Shown: positions 23,976-32,064 of the stretch, in pieces
Position numbering within the stretch: the first letter of the stretch is position 1
Layout: the number at the start of each line of letters is the position of its first letter
Source: Leptobacterium sp964389205
Lineage (GTDB): Bacteria; Bacteroidota; Bacteroidia; Flavobacteriales; Flavobacteriaceae
NCBI GenBank assembly: GCA_964389205.1
Contig: CAYMDH010000004.1
Coordinates: 1 to 64,000 of the forward strand
Reading direction: 5' to 3'
Length of the DNA: 64,000 bases
Made by a program: the position numbers and the translations under genes
The notes under the pieces: generated by a model
The model's input: only the letters and a program-made list of their open reading frames with translations
The model's database searches: none
Told to the model about the DNA's origin: nothing

Positions 23976-25322
23976 ATGTCTATTCCAGATTATTGTAAAA
24001 CATACACAGTAAAAATAGAAACAGAATTTGGTTATGGCACTGGTTGCTTATTTCAACCAAGTACCGAAGAATATACTTATGTTTTAACAGCAAAACACCT
24101 TTTTCAAAATAATAACAAAACAGAAACTCAAACCGAAGTAAACAATAACGTCAAAATTATCAGATCAATTGATGGTGAAAAGTTAGTTCCTTTAGATTTA
24201 TATCATCATGAGAGATTAGATTTATCAATAATTAAGATAGATTTAACTAATGGATTAGACGACTTAATTTATTCATTTCAAATACCTCAACATCCAGCAG
24301 AAGTTGCTCTCTTTGGGTATCCTAAAATTAGAGATGAACAAAATAGTACTAGTGCTGTAGAATATAAATTTCTAGCAGAAAATAAGGTTCAAATGTATAG
24401 GCAAGAGGATAAAAAGGTAGAAATTGAACCAAAGCAATATCAAAATCATGAGTCAATAATTGGGTTTTCTGGCTGTGGTGTATTTGAAACAAAATCCAAC
24501 TCTATAAGGTTAGTTGGAATAGAAGTTAGTATGGCTGATGATTACGATGATGCTGAAGGTAGAATGCTATTTATACCATTAAAAGAGTTTAATTCAATTA
24601 TTGAGAATAATAACCTCGCAGAATTAACGCCTCTGTGTAAAACACATTTTAAATATGTTGTGGATAAGTCATTTCGTCAAATTTCAAATACAGCTGCTTT
24701 AAGAATAACTAAAAGAATTTTAAAATCCCTTGCTGAAGAATCAATTATAAATTACATAACTCCTAAAGACATTGTAGACATTATTGATCTCGAGAAAGCT
24801 TTAATTAATGATGATTGTGTTAGCTATTTAAATCATGTTTCTTTTTGGACTATTTGGCTTGAATTTCTTGTGATAAATAGATTTATTGTTAATGCGGAAT
24901 CTAAAGAGTCAAATCATCAGTGGATAAAAAAAGTATATAAAGATCAACACTTTTTATTTTTAGAAACTAAGGACTGGACTGAACAATTAGAACAAATAGT
25001 CGATTTCTGGAGAGATAATCTTGATAAAAACCAATCTACTCTTTTAATTTCTTGTCTTCCAAACGCTGAACCACTTAGGACGGCAATTAATAAGAGAGCA
25101 TTTGTAGAGCGTATAAATAGAGTTTCCATTGCAGATGTAATAAACAATTCCTCTGGAGTACAAAAAATTAGCGATGGAACAAATTCGATCAATTACAAAT
25201 TGATGCATCTACACAGGTTTTCGTTAAAAATTTCTGAACATATTTCAGAATATGACAAGGAAGAAAGAGAAATTATTTATGAGATAAAAAAGTTAATAGA
25301 AAACACTTATCATGGAAATTAA
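23976..25322 (+). CDS. Trypsin-like serine protease with C-terminal ABC-3C-type domain
   Basis: A 448-residue protein. Residues 1-215 form a chymotrypsin-fold protease with a readable triad: H41 in LTAKHLF, D82 in ERLDLSII, S165 in GFSGCGVF, which replaces the usual GDSGGP. There is no signal peptide, so it is cytoplasmic. Residues about 215-448 form an alpha-helical domain with no enzymatic motif; in ABC three-component systems such a tail couples the effector to the middle component and the SMC ATPase. It overlaps the next gene by 11 nt. Expected role: proteolysis of a cellular or partner protein once the SMC sensor fires (family inference). Confidence 0.85.
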   Translation: MSIPDYCKTYTVKIETEFGYGTGCLFQPSTEEYTYVLTAKHLFQNNNKTETQTEVNNNVKIIRSIDGEKLVPLDLYHHERLDLSIIKIDLTNGLDDLIYSFQIPQHPAEVALFGYPKIRDEQNSTSAVEYKFLAENKVQMYRQEDKKVEIEPKQYQNHESIIGFSGCGVFETKSNSIRLVGIEVSMADDYDDAEGRMLFIPLKEFNSIIENNNLAELTPLCKTHFKYVVDKSFRQISNTAALRITKRILKSLAEESIINYITPKDIVDIIDLEKALINDDCVSYLNHVSFWTIWLEFLVINRFIVNAESKESNHQWIKKVYKDQHFLFLETKDWTEQLEQIVDFWRDNLDKNQSTLLISCLPNAEPLRTAINKRAFVERINRVSIADVINNSSGVQKISDGTNSINYKLMHLHRFSLKISEHISEYDKEEREIIYEIKKLIENTYHGN

Positions 25323-25869
25323 CAAACAAAATATTGACGATTTCAAACTAAGTGAAGAACTAGTTAAAGATTCAATAATTACATATTATAAAGCTATTTC
25401 TTTGATGACTTTTCATGTATTTGTAATTGAAATACCAAATGAAAATGTTTTAAGAAGAGTTTGGAGGAAATTATATAATAAAATAGCATTTTACATGCAG
25501 AACAGATTTGAAAATAATTTCGAAAAATGGAATCTCTATTTGTTCTATGTTACAAGTGAAAAATGTTCAATTCCATTGAAATATGAAATAGAGAACAACC
25601 CTTTCTCTAGTCGAAAAATAGTGATTGAAAATTATAGTAAAAATAGTGTCTCTCATAAATCGATTATCAGTAGGCAGATTTTCGATTCGGAGATTAAGTT
25701 AGATAATAATACAGAGAAAGTTAAACTAACAGAATTAGAACTAGAGGGTAAAATATTTGACCTAATTAAGAATCCAAAATTGATATTGTCTTCAGATGGT
25801 AGAAATAAAGATAAAACTGTTGATGCAACCTATGAAAAACTTTTAAAGATGTATAACGATGAAATTTAA
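25312..25869 (+). CDS. LmuC-like middle component of an ABC-3C/Lamassu system
   Basis: A 185-residue protein with no recognisable enzymatic motif. Identification rests on size, on position between the effector and the SMC gene, and on 11-nt overlaps with both neighbours, which is how the LmuC/middle component is placed. It is moderately charged and probably mixed alpha/beta; the segment YYKAISLMTFHVFVIEI is a hydrophobic core helix-strand rather than a transmembrane helix. It would bridge effectors to the ATPase. Confidence 0.65.
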   Translation: MEINKQNIDDFKLSEELVKDSIITYYKAISLMTFHVFVIEIPNENVLRRVWRKLYNKIAFYMQNRFENNFEKWNLYLFYVTSEKCSIPLKYEIENNPFSSRKIVIENYSKNSVSHKSIISRQIFDSEIKLDNNTEKVKLTELELEGKIFDLIKNPKLILSSDGRNKDKTVDATYEKLLKMYNDEI

Positions 25870-28800
25870 AAAGGTTGAAATACAAGGCTTTCGAGCATAC
25901 GGTGACAAAGAAGATGCTACTTTTGACTTTTCGGTAAAAGATGATATAGCAGATTTGATCTCCATATATGCACCTAATGGGTTTGGTAAAACTTCTTTTT
26001 ATGATGCAGTTGAATGGACAATTACCCATAAAATTAAACGTTTCGAAAGAGCTCTTGAGAATTATGATTTAATTAAAACTGAAAAAAATGCTAATAAACA
26101 AGGTAGTGAGCAAAGTCCTGCACTGCATATAATTTCAAAAATAGGATATGAAGATCTAGTAACACATGTCAAAATTGAAACTACAGAAAAACCTTTTGAA
26201 AAAAAGATAGAGATAGACAACAGGAAAGGAAGAGTTGATTATGACCGTAAGGCTGAGTTGAAAAATCCAAACTTTAGAGACGTTATCTTATCCCAGGAAG
26301 GAATTAATAGTTTTTTAGTTGCTGAAAAACCAGAAGATCGATATAAGAATTTTGTTCAACATTTTGATAGTCAAGACCTAGACAGGATTTACAATAACAT
26401 AAGAGCGTTAAGAAAAGAAAATGAAAAGAGAGCTAAAGTTTTAACAAAAGATAAATCAGAAGTTGACAGACAACTAAAAAAGAAAATTGATAAGGAAGTA
26501 GTTGCAAAAATCAATAAGTTAATATCTGATCTAATCACTTTGAAAATAAGCATAGATAGTATATCTCAGGAATTTGATTTGTCGGACTTAGCAATTTTTA
26601 AATCGAATATAATATATCTTAGAAACGAAATTGAATTAGGTAGTTCAAGTATATTAGAAAAATTAAAAAAGAGACAAAGTATCTTGACAAAAGCTCAGAA
26701 AGATTTACCAGAGTACACAAAGAATATAGATAAAAAGAAGGAGCTTATTAAATTAACAGAAAGAATATCCAAATTAATTAAAGATTTTGATGAACTCAAA
26801 AAGAAAATCAATCGTAGAGAAAAGTTAAATGAAACTCTAAAAAAAATTAACAAAGAAAAAGATGATTTCAATTTTATGAAGAGTAAGCTTCATGAATTTA
26901 AGATACTTCTTAAAGAACTTGAGCAATTAGAGATTAGTGAAAAGAAAAAAAATACCTATTTAAGTAAACTTGATAACATTGTTGCTCTTATAAATTTGAA
27001 TTCAAATACTTTTAAGGATAGAAAACAATCTGCCTCTATAAAAATCTTTGAACATGAAAAAACCATAACAAACTATAAATCAAGTATTAAAAAATCTGAC
27101 AACTCTAGAAAAAAGAGATCAGAATTAGAGCTAGAGGTAAAAAGCAAAAGAGATACTCTGAAAAAAGAAAACATCCTACTAACTAAATTGAAAAAAGAAA
27201 TTGAAGAGCTATTATTAGCCGAAAAAAACTTTAGATCAGGGATTTATGATAAAAATAACATTGTAAAAGTTAATGAAAACACATTAGCAAAATTAATAGA
27301 TCAAAAAAAAATAATTTCTAATAAAACCAAAGAAATCGAATTAGCTAAAAAAGCATTAAATGATTCTATATCATTAAAAGAAAATCTTGGTTATTTGATA
27401 GAGCTAGGAAAAAAAATAGTTAATAATAATAAACATTCAAGTTGCCCACTATGTAAAAATGAATATAGAGATCATAAAGAATTATTAGAAAGGATAAATT
27501 CTAACAACTCTCTTCAAGATTATTCAAAAGAAAAAACTAAAAAATTAACTCATTTAGAGTTGGAACTCACAAACTTAATTAGAGAAAACGAGAAGGAAGG
27601 AAGCTCCCTTAATACTATCATTAGTGAAAAAATTAAAGAATTACAATTAAAGATAAATGAATCCACAAATAAAGTCGAAACCTTAAGCAAAGAACTCTCT
27701 TTACTTGAACAGGATTTAGAAAAGCACAAAATTATTATTGAAAAACATGAAAAAGAAAATCAAAAAATTGATTTAGAAAATATTGTAAATTTAATAAAAA
27801 CGCTCAATAATAAGGTGAAAAACTATAACGCTATTGTTGAAAAATACACTTTATGGACAGATAGAATTAATGAAAAAAAATCAAATATAAATCGTGAAAT
27901 TTATGAATTAGACAAACAGTCAGAAGCTATAAAGACTACTAATATTTATAGCGACTTCAATAAAATCTTAAATGTATATAATTTAGATTCAAATGACCCT
28001 AAAATAGATGATAAGCTGAATAAATTGAAAAATAAAATTGAAGGTTTTAAGAAAGAGTTATCAATTCTTAATCGCGAAATTACTTTGTTAGAAGAAAGCT
28101 TAAAAGAATACAGAAAGGAAGAACTAAAGGAACAACTGTCAATTCATCAAACTGATTTACTAAGAATAAGCTCTTTTATTTCTGAATTTGATGATTTAAT
28201 TCTAAATCTTAACATTAAAAGAGAAGAACTAGAATCAAGTTTAAAATCGAAAATTGATATAAATGAAGCTGAGATAAGTAAAAATGAGAGTATTCTTAGG
28301 GTATTATCTAAAATAGAAGGAATGACAGAATCACTCGGTGAATACCTTAATTATAATAAGTTAAAACAAAAAGAAACGGATTTAAAACTTAAAATTGAAT
28401 TGAATAAAAGAATTGATGGTGATCTTCAAGTAGACCTTCAAAGTATTTCAAAAAAAATAAGTTCAATGATTAAAAAGTTCTTTTTTGATGACTTAATTAA
28501 TACTATTTATAATAAAATTGACCCACATCCACAATACAAAAAAATCAACTTCAAAGTTGATTTTGATGATTATGGATCACCAAAGCTGAATATTTTTACT
28601 GAAGACAATGAAAAGAGTGGTAATAGAATCCCGAATCTTTATTTCAGTACCGCTCAAATGAATGTATTAAGCTTGAGCATTTTTTTAGCCAAGGCACTTC
28701 ATGCTGTTGATGAAGAAGAAAATTCAATTGACACTATATTTATTGATGACCCAGTCCAATCAATGGATAGTATAAATGTATTATCTGTTATTGATTTATT

Positions 28801-29044
28801 GAGAAATATAATAATTAATCATAATAAACAGATAATTATTTCCACTCATGATGAAAACTTTTTTAACCTTTTGAAAAAAAAGATTCCAAGTGCTTATTTC
28901 AAATCTAAATTCTTAGAGTTAGAAACCTTTGGTAAATTAAAAAAAGAGTCTAATTACAGGAACTTAGCGAAAGGAATCATGGATTCAGCAAAAAATATAA
29001 TAAAAAAGGATATGAATGATAATGATGAAATGTTAATGGCTTAA
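25859..29044 (+). CDS. SMC-like ATPase with zinc hook (LmuB-like)
   Basis: A 1061-residue Rad50/SMC-type ABC ATPase. Walker A is APNGFGKTS (residues 38-46). Two long Lys/Glu-rich coiled coils flank a CPLC zinc hook (C529, C532). The ABC signature is altered to FSTAQ (929-933) in place of LSGGQ. Walker B is FIDDPVQSMDS (about 961-971), and an ISTHDENF switch His follows. The protein dimerises through the hook and senses DNA structure. In Lamassu it is the sensor that releases the effector. It is separated by only 4 nt from the patatin gene. Confidence 0.88.
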   Translation: MKFKKVEIQGFRAYGDKEDATFDFSVKDDIADLISIYAPNGFGKTSFYDAVEWTITHKIKRFERALENYDLIKTEKNANKQGSEQSPALHIISKIGYEDLVTHVKIETTEKPFEKKIEIDNRKGRVDYDRKAELKNPNFRDVILSQEGINSFLVAEKPEDRYKNFVQHFDSQDLDRIYNNIRALRKENEKRAKVLTKDKSEVDRQLKKKIDKEVVAKINKLISDLITLKISIDSISQEFDLSDLAIFKSNIIYLRNEIELGSSSILEKLKKRQSILTKAQKDLPEYTKNIDKKKELIKLTERISKLIKDFDELKKKINRREKLNETLKKINKEKDDFNFMKSKLHEFKILLKELEQLEISEKKKNTYLSKLDNIVALINLNSNTFKDRKQSASIKIFEHEKTITNYKSSIKKSDNSRKKRSELELEVKSKRDTLKKENILLTKLKKEIEELLLAEKNFRSGIYDKNNIVKVNENTLAKLIDQKKIISNKTKEIELAKKALNDSISLKENLGYLIELGKKIVNNNKHSSCPLCKNEYRDHKELLERINSNNSLQDYSKEKTKKLTHLELELTNLIRENEKEGSSLNTIISEKIKELQLKINESTNKVETLSKELSLLEQDLEKHKIIIEKHEKENQKIDLENIVNLIKTLNNKVKNYNAIVEKYTLWTDRINEKKSNINREIYELDKQSEAIKTTNIYSDFNKILNVYNLDSNDPKIDDKLNKLKNKIEGFKKELSILNREITLLEESLKEYRKEELKEQLSIHQTDLLRISSFISEFDDLILNLNIKREELESSLKSKIDINEAEISKNESILRVLSKIEGMTESLGEYLNYNKLKQKETDLKLKIELNKRIDGDLQVDLQSISKKISSMIKKFFFDDLINTIYNKIDPHPQYKKINFKVDFDDYGSPKLNIFTEDNEKSGNRIPNLYFSTAQMNVLSLSIFLAKALHAVDEEENSIDTIFIDDPVQSMDSINVLSVIDLLRNIIINHNKQIIISTHDENFFNLLKKKIPSAYFKSKFLELETFGKLKKESNYRNLAKGIMDSAKNIIKKDMNDNDEMLMA

Positions 29045-29048
29045 AAAT

Positions 29049-30395
29049 ATGAAAGAAAAATATAAAATATTATCATTAGATGGTGGAGGAAGCTGGGCAA
29101 TACTTCAAGTCTTGACTTTGAAAGATATTTTTCAAAAAAAGTACCCTAACAAAGAAATGAAAGGTCATGAGGTTTTAAGGCATTTTGACTTGGTTATTGC
29201 AAATTCTGGAGGAAGTATGGTTTTAGCTGCATTAGCCTGTAACTGGACTTTTGATGAAATAATTAAACTATTCGATGACAAAGAAACAAGGGAGAAGATT
29301 TTCAAGAAATTAAATTTTAGACAGAGATATTTTCCAGCTAATCTTATGCGGTTGTTTGGTGTTAAATCAATTGGTACTCGATATTCTACTACAGCTAAAA
29401 AGAGTGCTTTAGTAGATATTTTAAGAATAGACAATAAGAAAAAGTTAAATGATGTCACGCTTTCAAAGCTTCCAAAAATAATAGGAAAAGAATCGCTTGA
29501 AATTGTAGTGACAACATTTAATATTATTAATAAAAGAGCAAAACTATTTCGATCAAATAAGAATAGTAAAGCTAGAGCTGAAGTTGTAGCAGGTTTGAAT
29601 CATTTTGATGAAGTTAACTTGGTTGAAGCAATTCACGGAGCATCTAATGCTCCCGTAAATTATTTTGATTTCCCTGCAATTTTTAGTCCTGAAGGAACTC
29701 GAAGACGCTTCTATTTATGGGATGGTGCTTTAGGAGGATTTAATAATCCAGTTATGGCAGGAATTACAGAAGCTTTTGCAAATAATATAGATAGAGAAAA
29801 TATTTGTGTACTTTCAATAGGGACAGGAGGTAAAATAGTTTCTAATGAAGATTCAGATAATTTCAGAGATCAATATTATAGTACTCTATTAGGAAAGAAA
29901 GTTATTAGAACAGAGGATGGAGAAAAAATTGATTTCGAGAAAACTCTTAATTGGAAAGTCTTTGGTTCTAAAATTAAAAAACCTAGAATATTTTTCCGTT
30001 TATTCAAAGGAGCAGGTTTTTATTCATCCACAATTTCGAACTTGTCTCAATCCATTTTGTTTGAGCCTCAAACATGGGCATCATATAGTGCTTACACTAG
30101 TTTATTTTCTGGAAATATTGATGATAAAGAAAATAATAAAAGATTTTTAAGATTATCCCCTCAAATTATGAAAAATGACAATTCAAATGAATTGATTAAT
30201 AAGCTATACGATTTGGACATGGACGTTACCAAGCAGAGTGAAATAGAGTTATTGAAATCTTGTTATGGTGAATGGAAAAATGGAAAAATAAGAAACGAAC
30301 CTGTTCAATGGACAAGAACAATAGATGGGGATTATGTTTTTGCAAAAGGGCATCAAACTTATAAAAATGCCATTGACGATTTAAATTGGTTATAA
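29049..30395 (+). CDS. Patatin-like phospholipase
   Basis: A 448-residue patatin-family protein. The oxyanion hole is DGGG (11-14). The nucleophile elbow is ANSGG with S53, a variant of GXSXG. The catalytic aspartate is in WDGALGG (D225). There is no signal peptide or membrane helix, so it is a cytoplasmic phospholipase that could attack the inner membrane, as the patatin effectors of CBASS do. No CD-NTase is encoded nearby. It lies 4 nt after the SMC gene and 4 nt before the endonuclease gene, so it is part of the same operon. Confidence 0.87.
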   Translation: MKEKYKILSLDGGGSWAILQVLTLKDIFQKKYPNKEMKGHEVLRHFDLVIANSGGSMVLAALACNWTFDEIIKLFDDKETREKIFKKLNFRQRYFPANLMRLFGVKSIGTRYSTTAKKSALVDILRIDNKKKLNDVTLSKLPKIIGKESLEIVVTTFNIINKRAKLFRSNKNSKARAEVVAGLNHFDEVNLVEAIHGASNAPVNYFDFPAIFSPEGTRRRFYLWDGALGGFNNPVMAGITEAFANNIDRENICVLSIGTGGKIVSNEDSDNFRDQYYSTLLGKKVIRTEDGEKIDFEKTLNWKVFGSKIKKPRIFFRLFKGAGFYSSTISNLSQSILFEPQTWASYSAYTSLFSGNIDDKENNKRFLRLSPQIMKNDNSNELINKLYDLDMDVTKQSEIELLKSCYGEWKNGKIRNEPVQWTRTIDGDYVFAKGHQTYKNAIDDLNWL

Positions 30396-30399
30396 AATT

Positions 30400-30897
30400 A
30401 TGCATTTAGATTTTAATGAAATAAAAGGAGGCGAGCATTTTGAAAAATTAGTGGGAGCATATTTTGAATATGAAAAAGGTAAAAATAATAATATCATTGA
30501 TGTAGACACAAAAACGTCTGGATCGGGCGCTGATGGAGGTAGAGATATATTAATTAGTTTTAGAGTAGCTGATGGGATTCAATCCTTTACTAGGAAATGG
30601 ATTGTTCAATGCAAATTTTATAATAGAAATATTTCAACCAACGTTATTAATGATATTAATATCCCTTCCTTAATACATTCATACAATGCTTCAGGTTATT
30701 TACTAATATGTCGAAAAAATCCAACTTCAAAACTTACTAATCTTATTGAGCAATTAGAAACAAATTGTAAGTTTGATTATAAATATAAAGTATGGTCAGG
30801 TGAACAATTTAAGCGTTCGATATTATCTTGTCCAGATAATATCTTAGAACAGTTTTTCCCACAGTATTATAAGTATTCAAAAACTATTAAAATATGA
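30400..30897 (+). CDS. Mrr-like PD-(D/E)XK restriction endonuclease
   Basis: A 165-residue minimal nuclease: E12 in GGEHFEKLV, the GADGGRD loop (D45-D49) and QCK at 70-72, the Mrr_cat pattern of E..D..QxK. It has no DNA-recognition domain, so specificity must come from a partner or it cuts non-specifically. It overlaps the TIR gene by 4 nt (ATGA). In Lamassu-like and other systems Mrr domains serve as effectors; here it is a separate gene downstream of the core. Confidence 0.85.
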   Translation: MHLDFNEIKGGEHFEKLVGAYFEYEKGKNNNIIDVDTKTSGSGADGGRDILISFRVADGIQSFTRKWIVQCKFYNRNISTNVINDINIPSLIHSYNASGYLLICRKNPTSKLTNLIEQLETNCKFDYKYKVWSGEQFKRSILSCPDNILEQFFPQYYKYSKTIKI

Positions 30898-31352
30898 AAG
30901 CATTTTTATCATATTCAATTAAAGACTCAGACCAAATAATAATAACATTACTATCCAGGCAATTAAGAGAAAAAGATTTTCATGTTACTACAAGTCAAAA
31001 CTTCTTTTCAGAAAAACTAGATTATACTACAAAAAATGAAATAGATCGCTCTAACTTATTTATTGGTCTTGTATCAATAGCTACAGGATATGGAGATAGA
31101 GTAATTCAAGAATGGGATTATGCAAAATCTGTCGGAACTCCTACGATATTACTTGTGGAAAATGGTGTAGAAGTCAATCCTGAATTTAAAGATAGTTATA
31201 TAAGGTTTGATAGAAATAATCCTGATCAAGCCATTGATGAAATAAATAAAAAAATGGTACAGCCAAAAAATAATTCTTCAGCTTTGCCCTGGATTATTGG
31301 AGGGGCTATAATCGTAGGAATCATTCAGCTTCTTTCCAGAAAAGAAAATTAA
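30894..31352 (+). CDS. Membrane-anchored TIR-domain protein
   Basis: A 152-residue protein. The N-terminal TIR domain begins KAFLSYSIKDSD (box 1). A conserved glutamate sits in VIQEWDYAKS (E73), the position expected for NAD-cleaving TIRs. The core ends with the IRFDR strand. Residues 131-147 (LPWIIGGAIIVGIIQLL) form a single C-terminal membrane helix with a short basic tail. So the TIR domain faces the cytoplasm, tethered to the membrane. It is the last gene of the seven-gene operon. NADase activity is inference. Confidence 0.82.
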   Translation: MKAFLSYSIKDSDQIIITLLSRQLREKDFHVTTSQNFFSEKLDYTTKNEIDRSNLFIGLVSIATGYGDRVIQEWDYAKSVGTPTILLVENGVEVNPEFKDSYIRFDRNNPDQAIDEINKKMVQPKNNSSALPWIIGGAIIVGIIQLLSRKEN

Positions 31353-31380
31353 TCCTATTAATTCAGTGTTTTTTATATTG

Positions 31381-31388
31381 TATATTTG
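31381..31388 (+). promoter_or_regulatory. -7 element before the radC-like gene
   Basis: TATATTTG, an exact TAnnTTTG match, ends 4 nt before the ATG at 31393. The mRNA would be leaderless or nearly so. It separates the radC-like gene from the defence operon. Confidence 0.5.
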
Positions 31389-31392
31389 AGTT

Positions 31393-32013
31393 ATGAACGT
31401 ACGCCTTACCAAAGAACAAAAAATTAGAGTTCTTAACTCCAAAGATATTTATGCTATTATGCAACAAGTTTTGTTGCGTGAAAATAAAATTGGTAGAAAC
31501 CAGGAACATTTTTGGGTAGTTGGTTTAGATAATAAAAATAAAATCCTTTTTGTAGAATTGATAGGTCTGGGGGCTACCAATAGAGTCAATGCAGATCCGC
31601 CAGATATTTTCAGAATGGCAATCTACAAGTTAGCGGTAAAAATTATTCTCGTTCATAATCATCCTAGTGGTTCTCTCAATATTTCAAAAGCAGATCGTGA
31701 TTTTACAGATCGTATGCTTAAGGTTGGTAAACTCATTAATATAGAAGTTATTGATCATCTTATTATCTCTGAAAAAAGCTATACTAGTCTTGAAGATAAA
31801 GGCATTCTTAAAGAGTTAAAAGAATCTGGACTTTATAAAATTGTGGATCGTGAAGAAACAGAGTTAAGGCAATGGAAGATTGATATGGAGAAAAAGCAGG
31901 CTGAAAAACAAAAGGCTTTGGATATTGCTAAAAAGTTAAAAGCCCAAGGTATAGATGTTGAAATCATCAAAAATGCAACTGGACTTGGGAAACGGGAGAT
32001 TGGGAAGTTATAG
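31393..32013 (+). CDS. RadC-like JAB/MPN domain protein
   Basis: A 206-residue RadC-family protein. The JAMM metal motif is in the HNHPSGSLNISKAD block. The N-terminal helix-hairpin-helix part of chromosomal RadC is absent, and a Lys/Glu-rich C-terminal tail is present instead. Short RadC-like proteins of this kind are common in integrative elements of Bacteroidota; a DNA-repair role is not proven. It probably has its own promoter (31381-31388). Confidence 0.85.
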   Translation: MNVRLTKEQKIRVLNSKDIYAIMQQVLLRENKIGRNQEHFWVVGLDNKNKILFVELIGLGATNRVNADPPDIFRMAIYKLAVKIILVHNHPSGSLNISKADRDFTDRMLKVGKLINIEVIDHLIISEKSYTSLEDKGILKELKESGLYKIVDREETELRQWKIDMEKKQAEKQKALDIAKKLKAQGIDVEIIKNATGLGKREIGKL

Positions 32014-32064
32014 ATTAATTCCCCATGAAAATAAACTACTATATTAAGAGAATTTCATATAGTT

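Noticed and set aside
29917..30150. 77-codon + strand ORF inside the patatin gene
   Set aside because: Out-of-frame shadow of a gene with clear catalytic motifs.
29049..31352. CBASS system (patatin plus TIR effectors)
   Set aside because: No CD-NTase, Cap2/Cap3 or SAVED domain is encoded in or near the operon.
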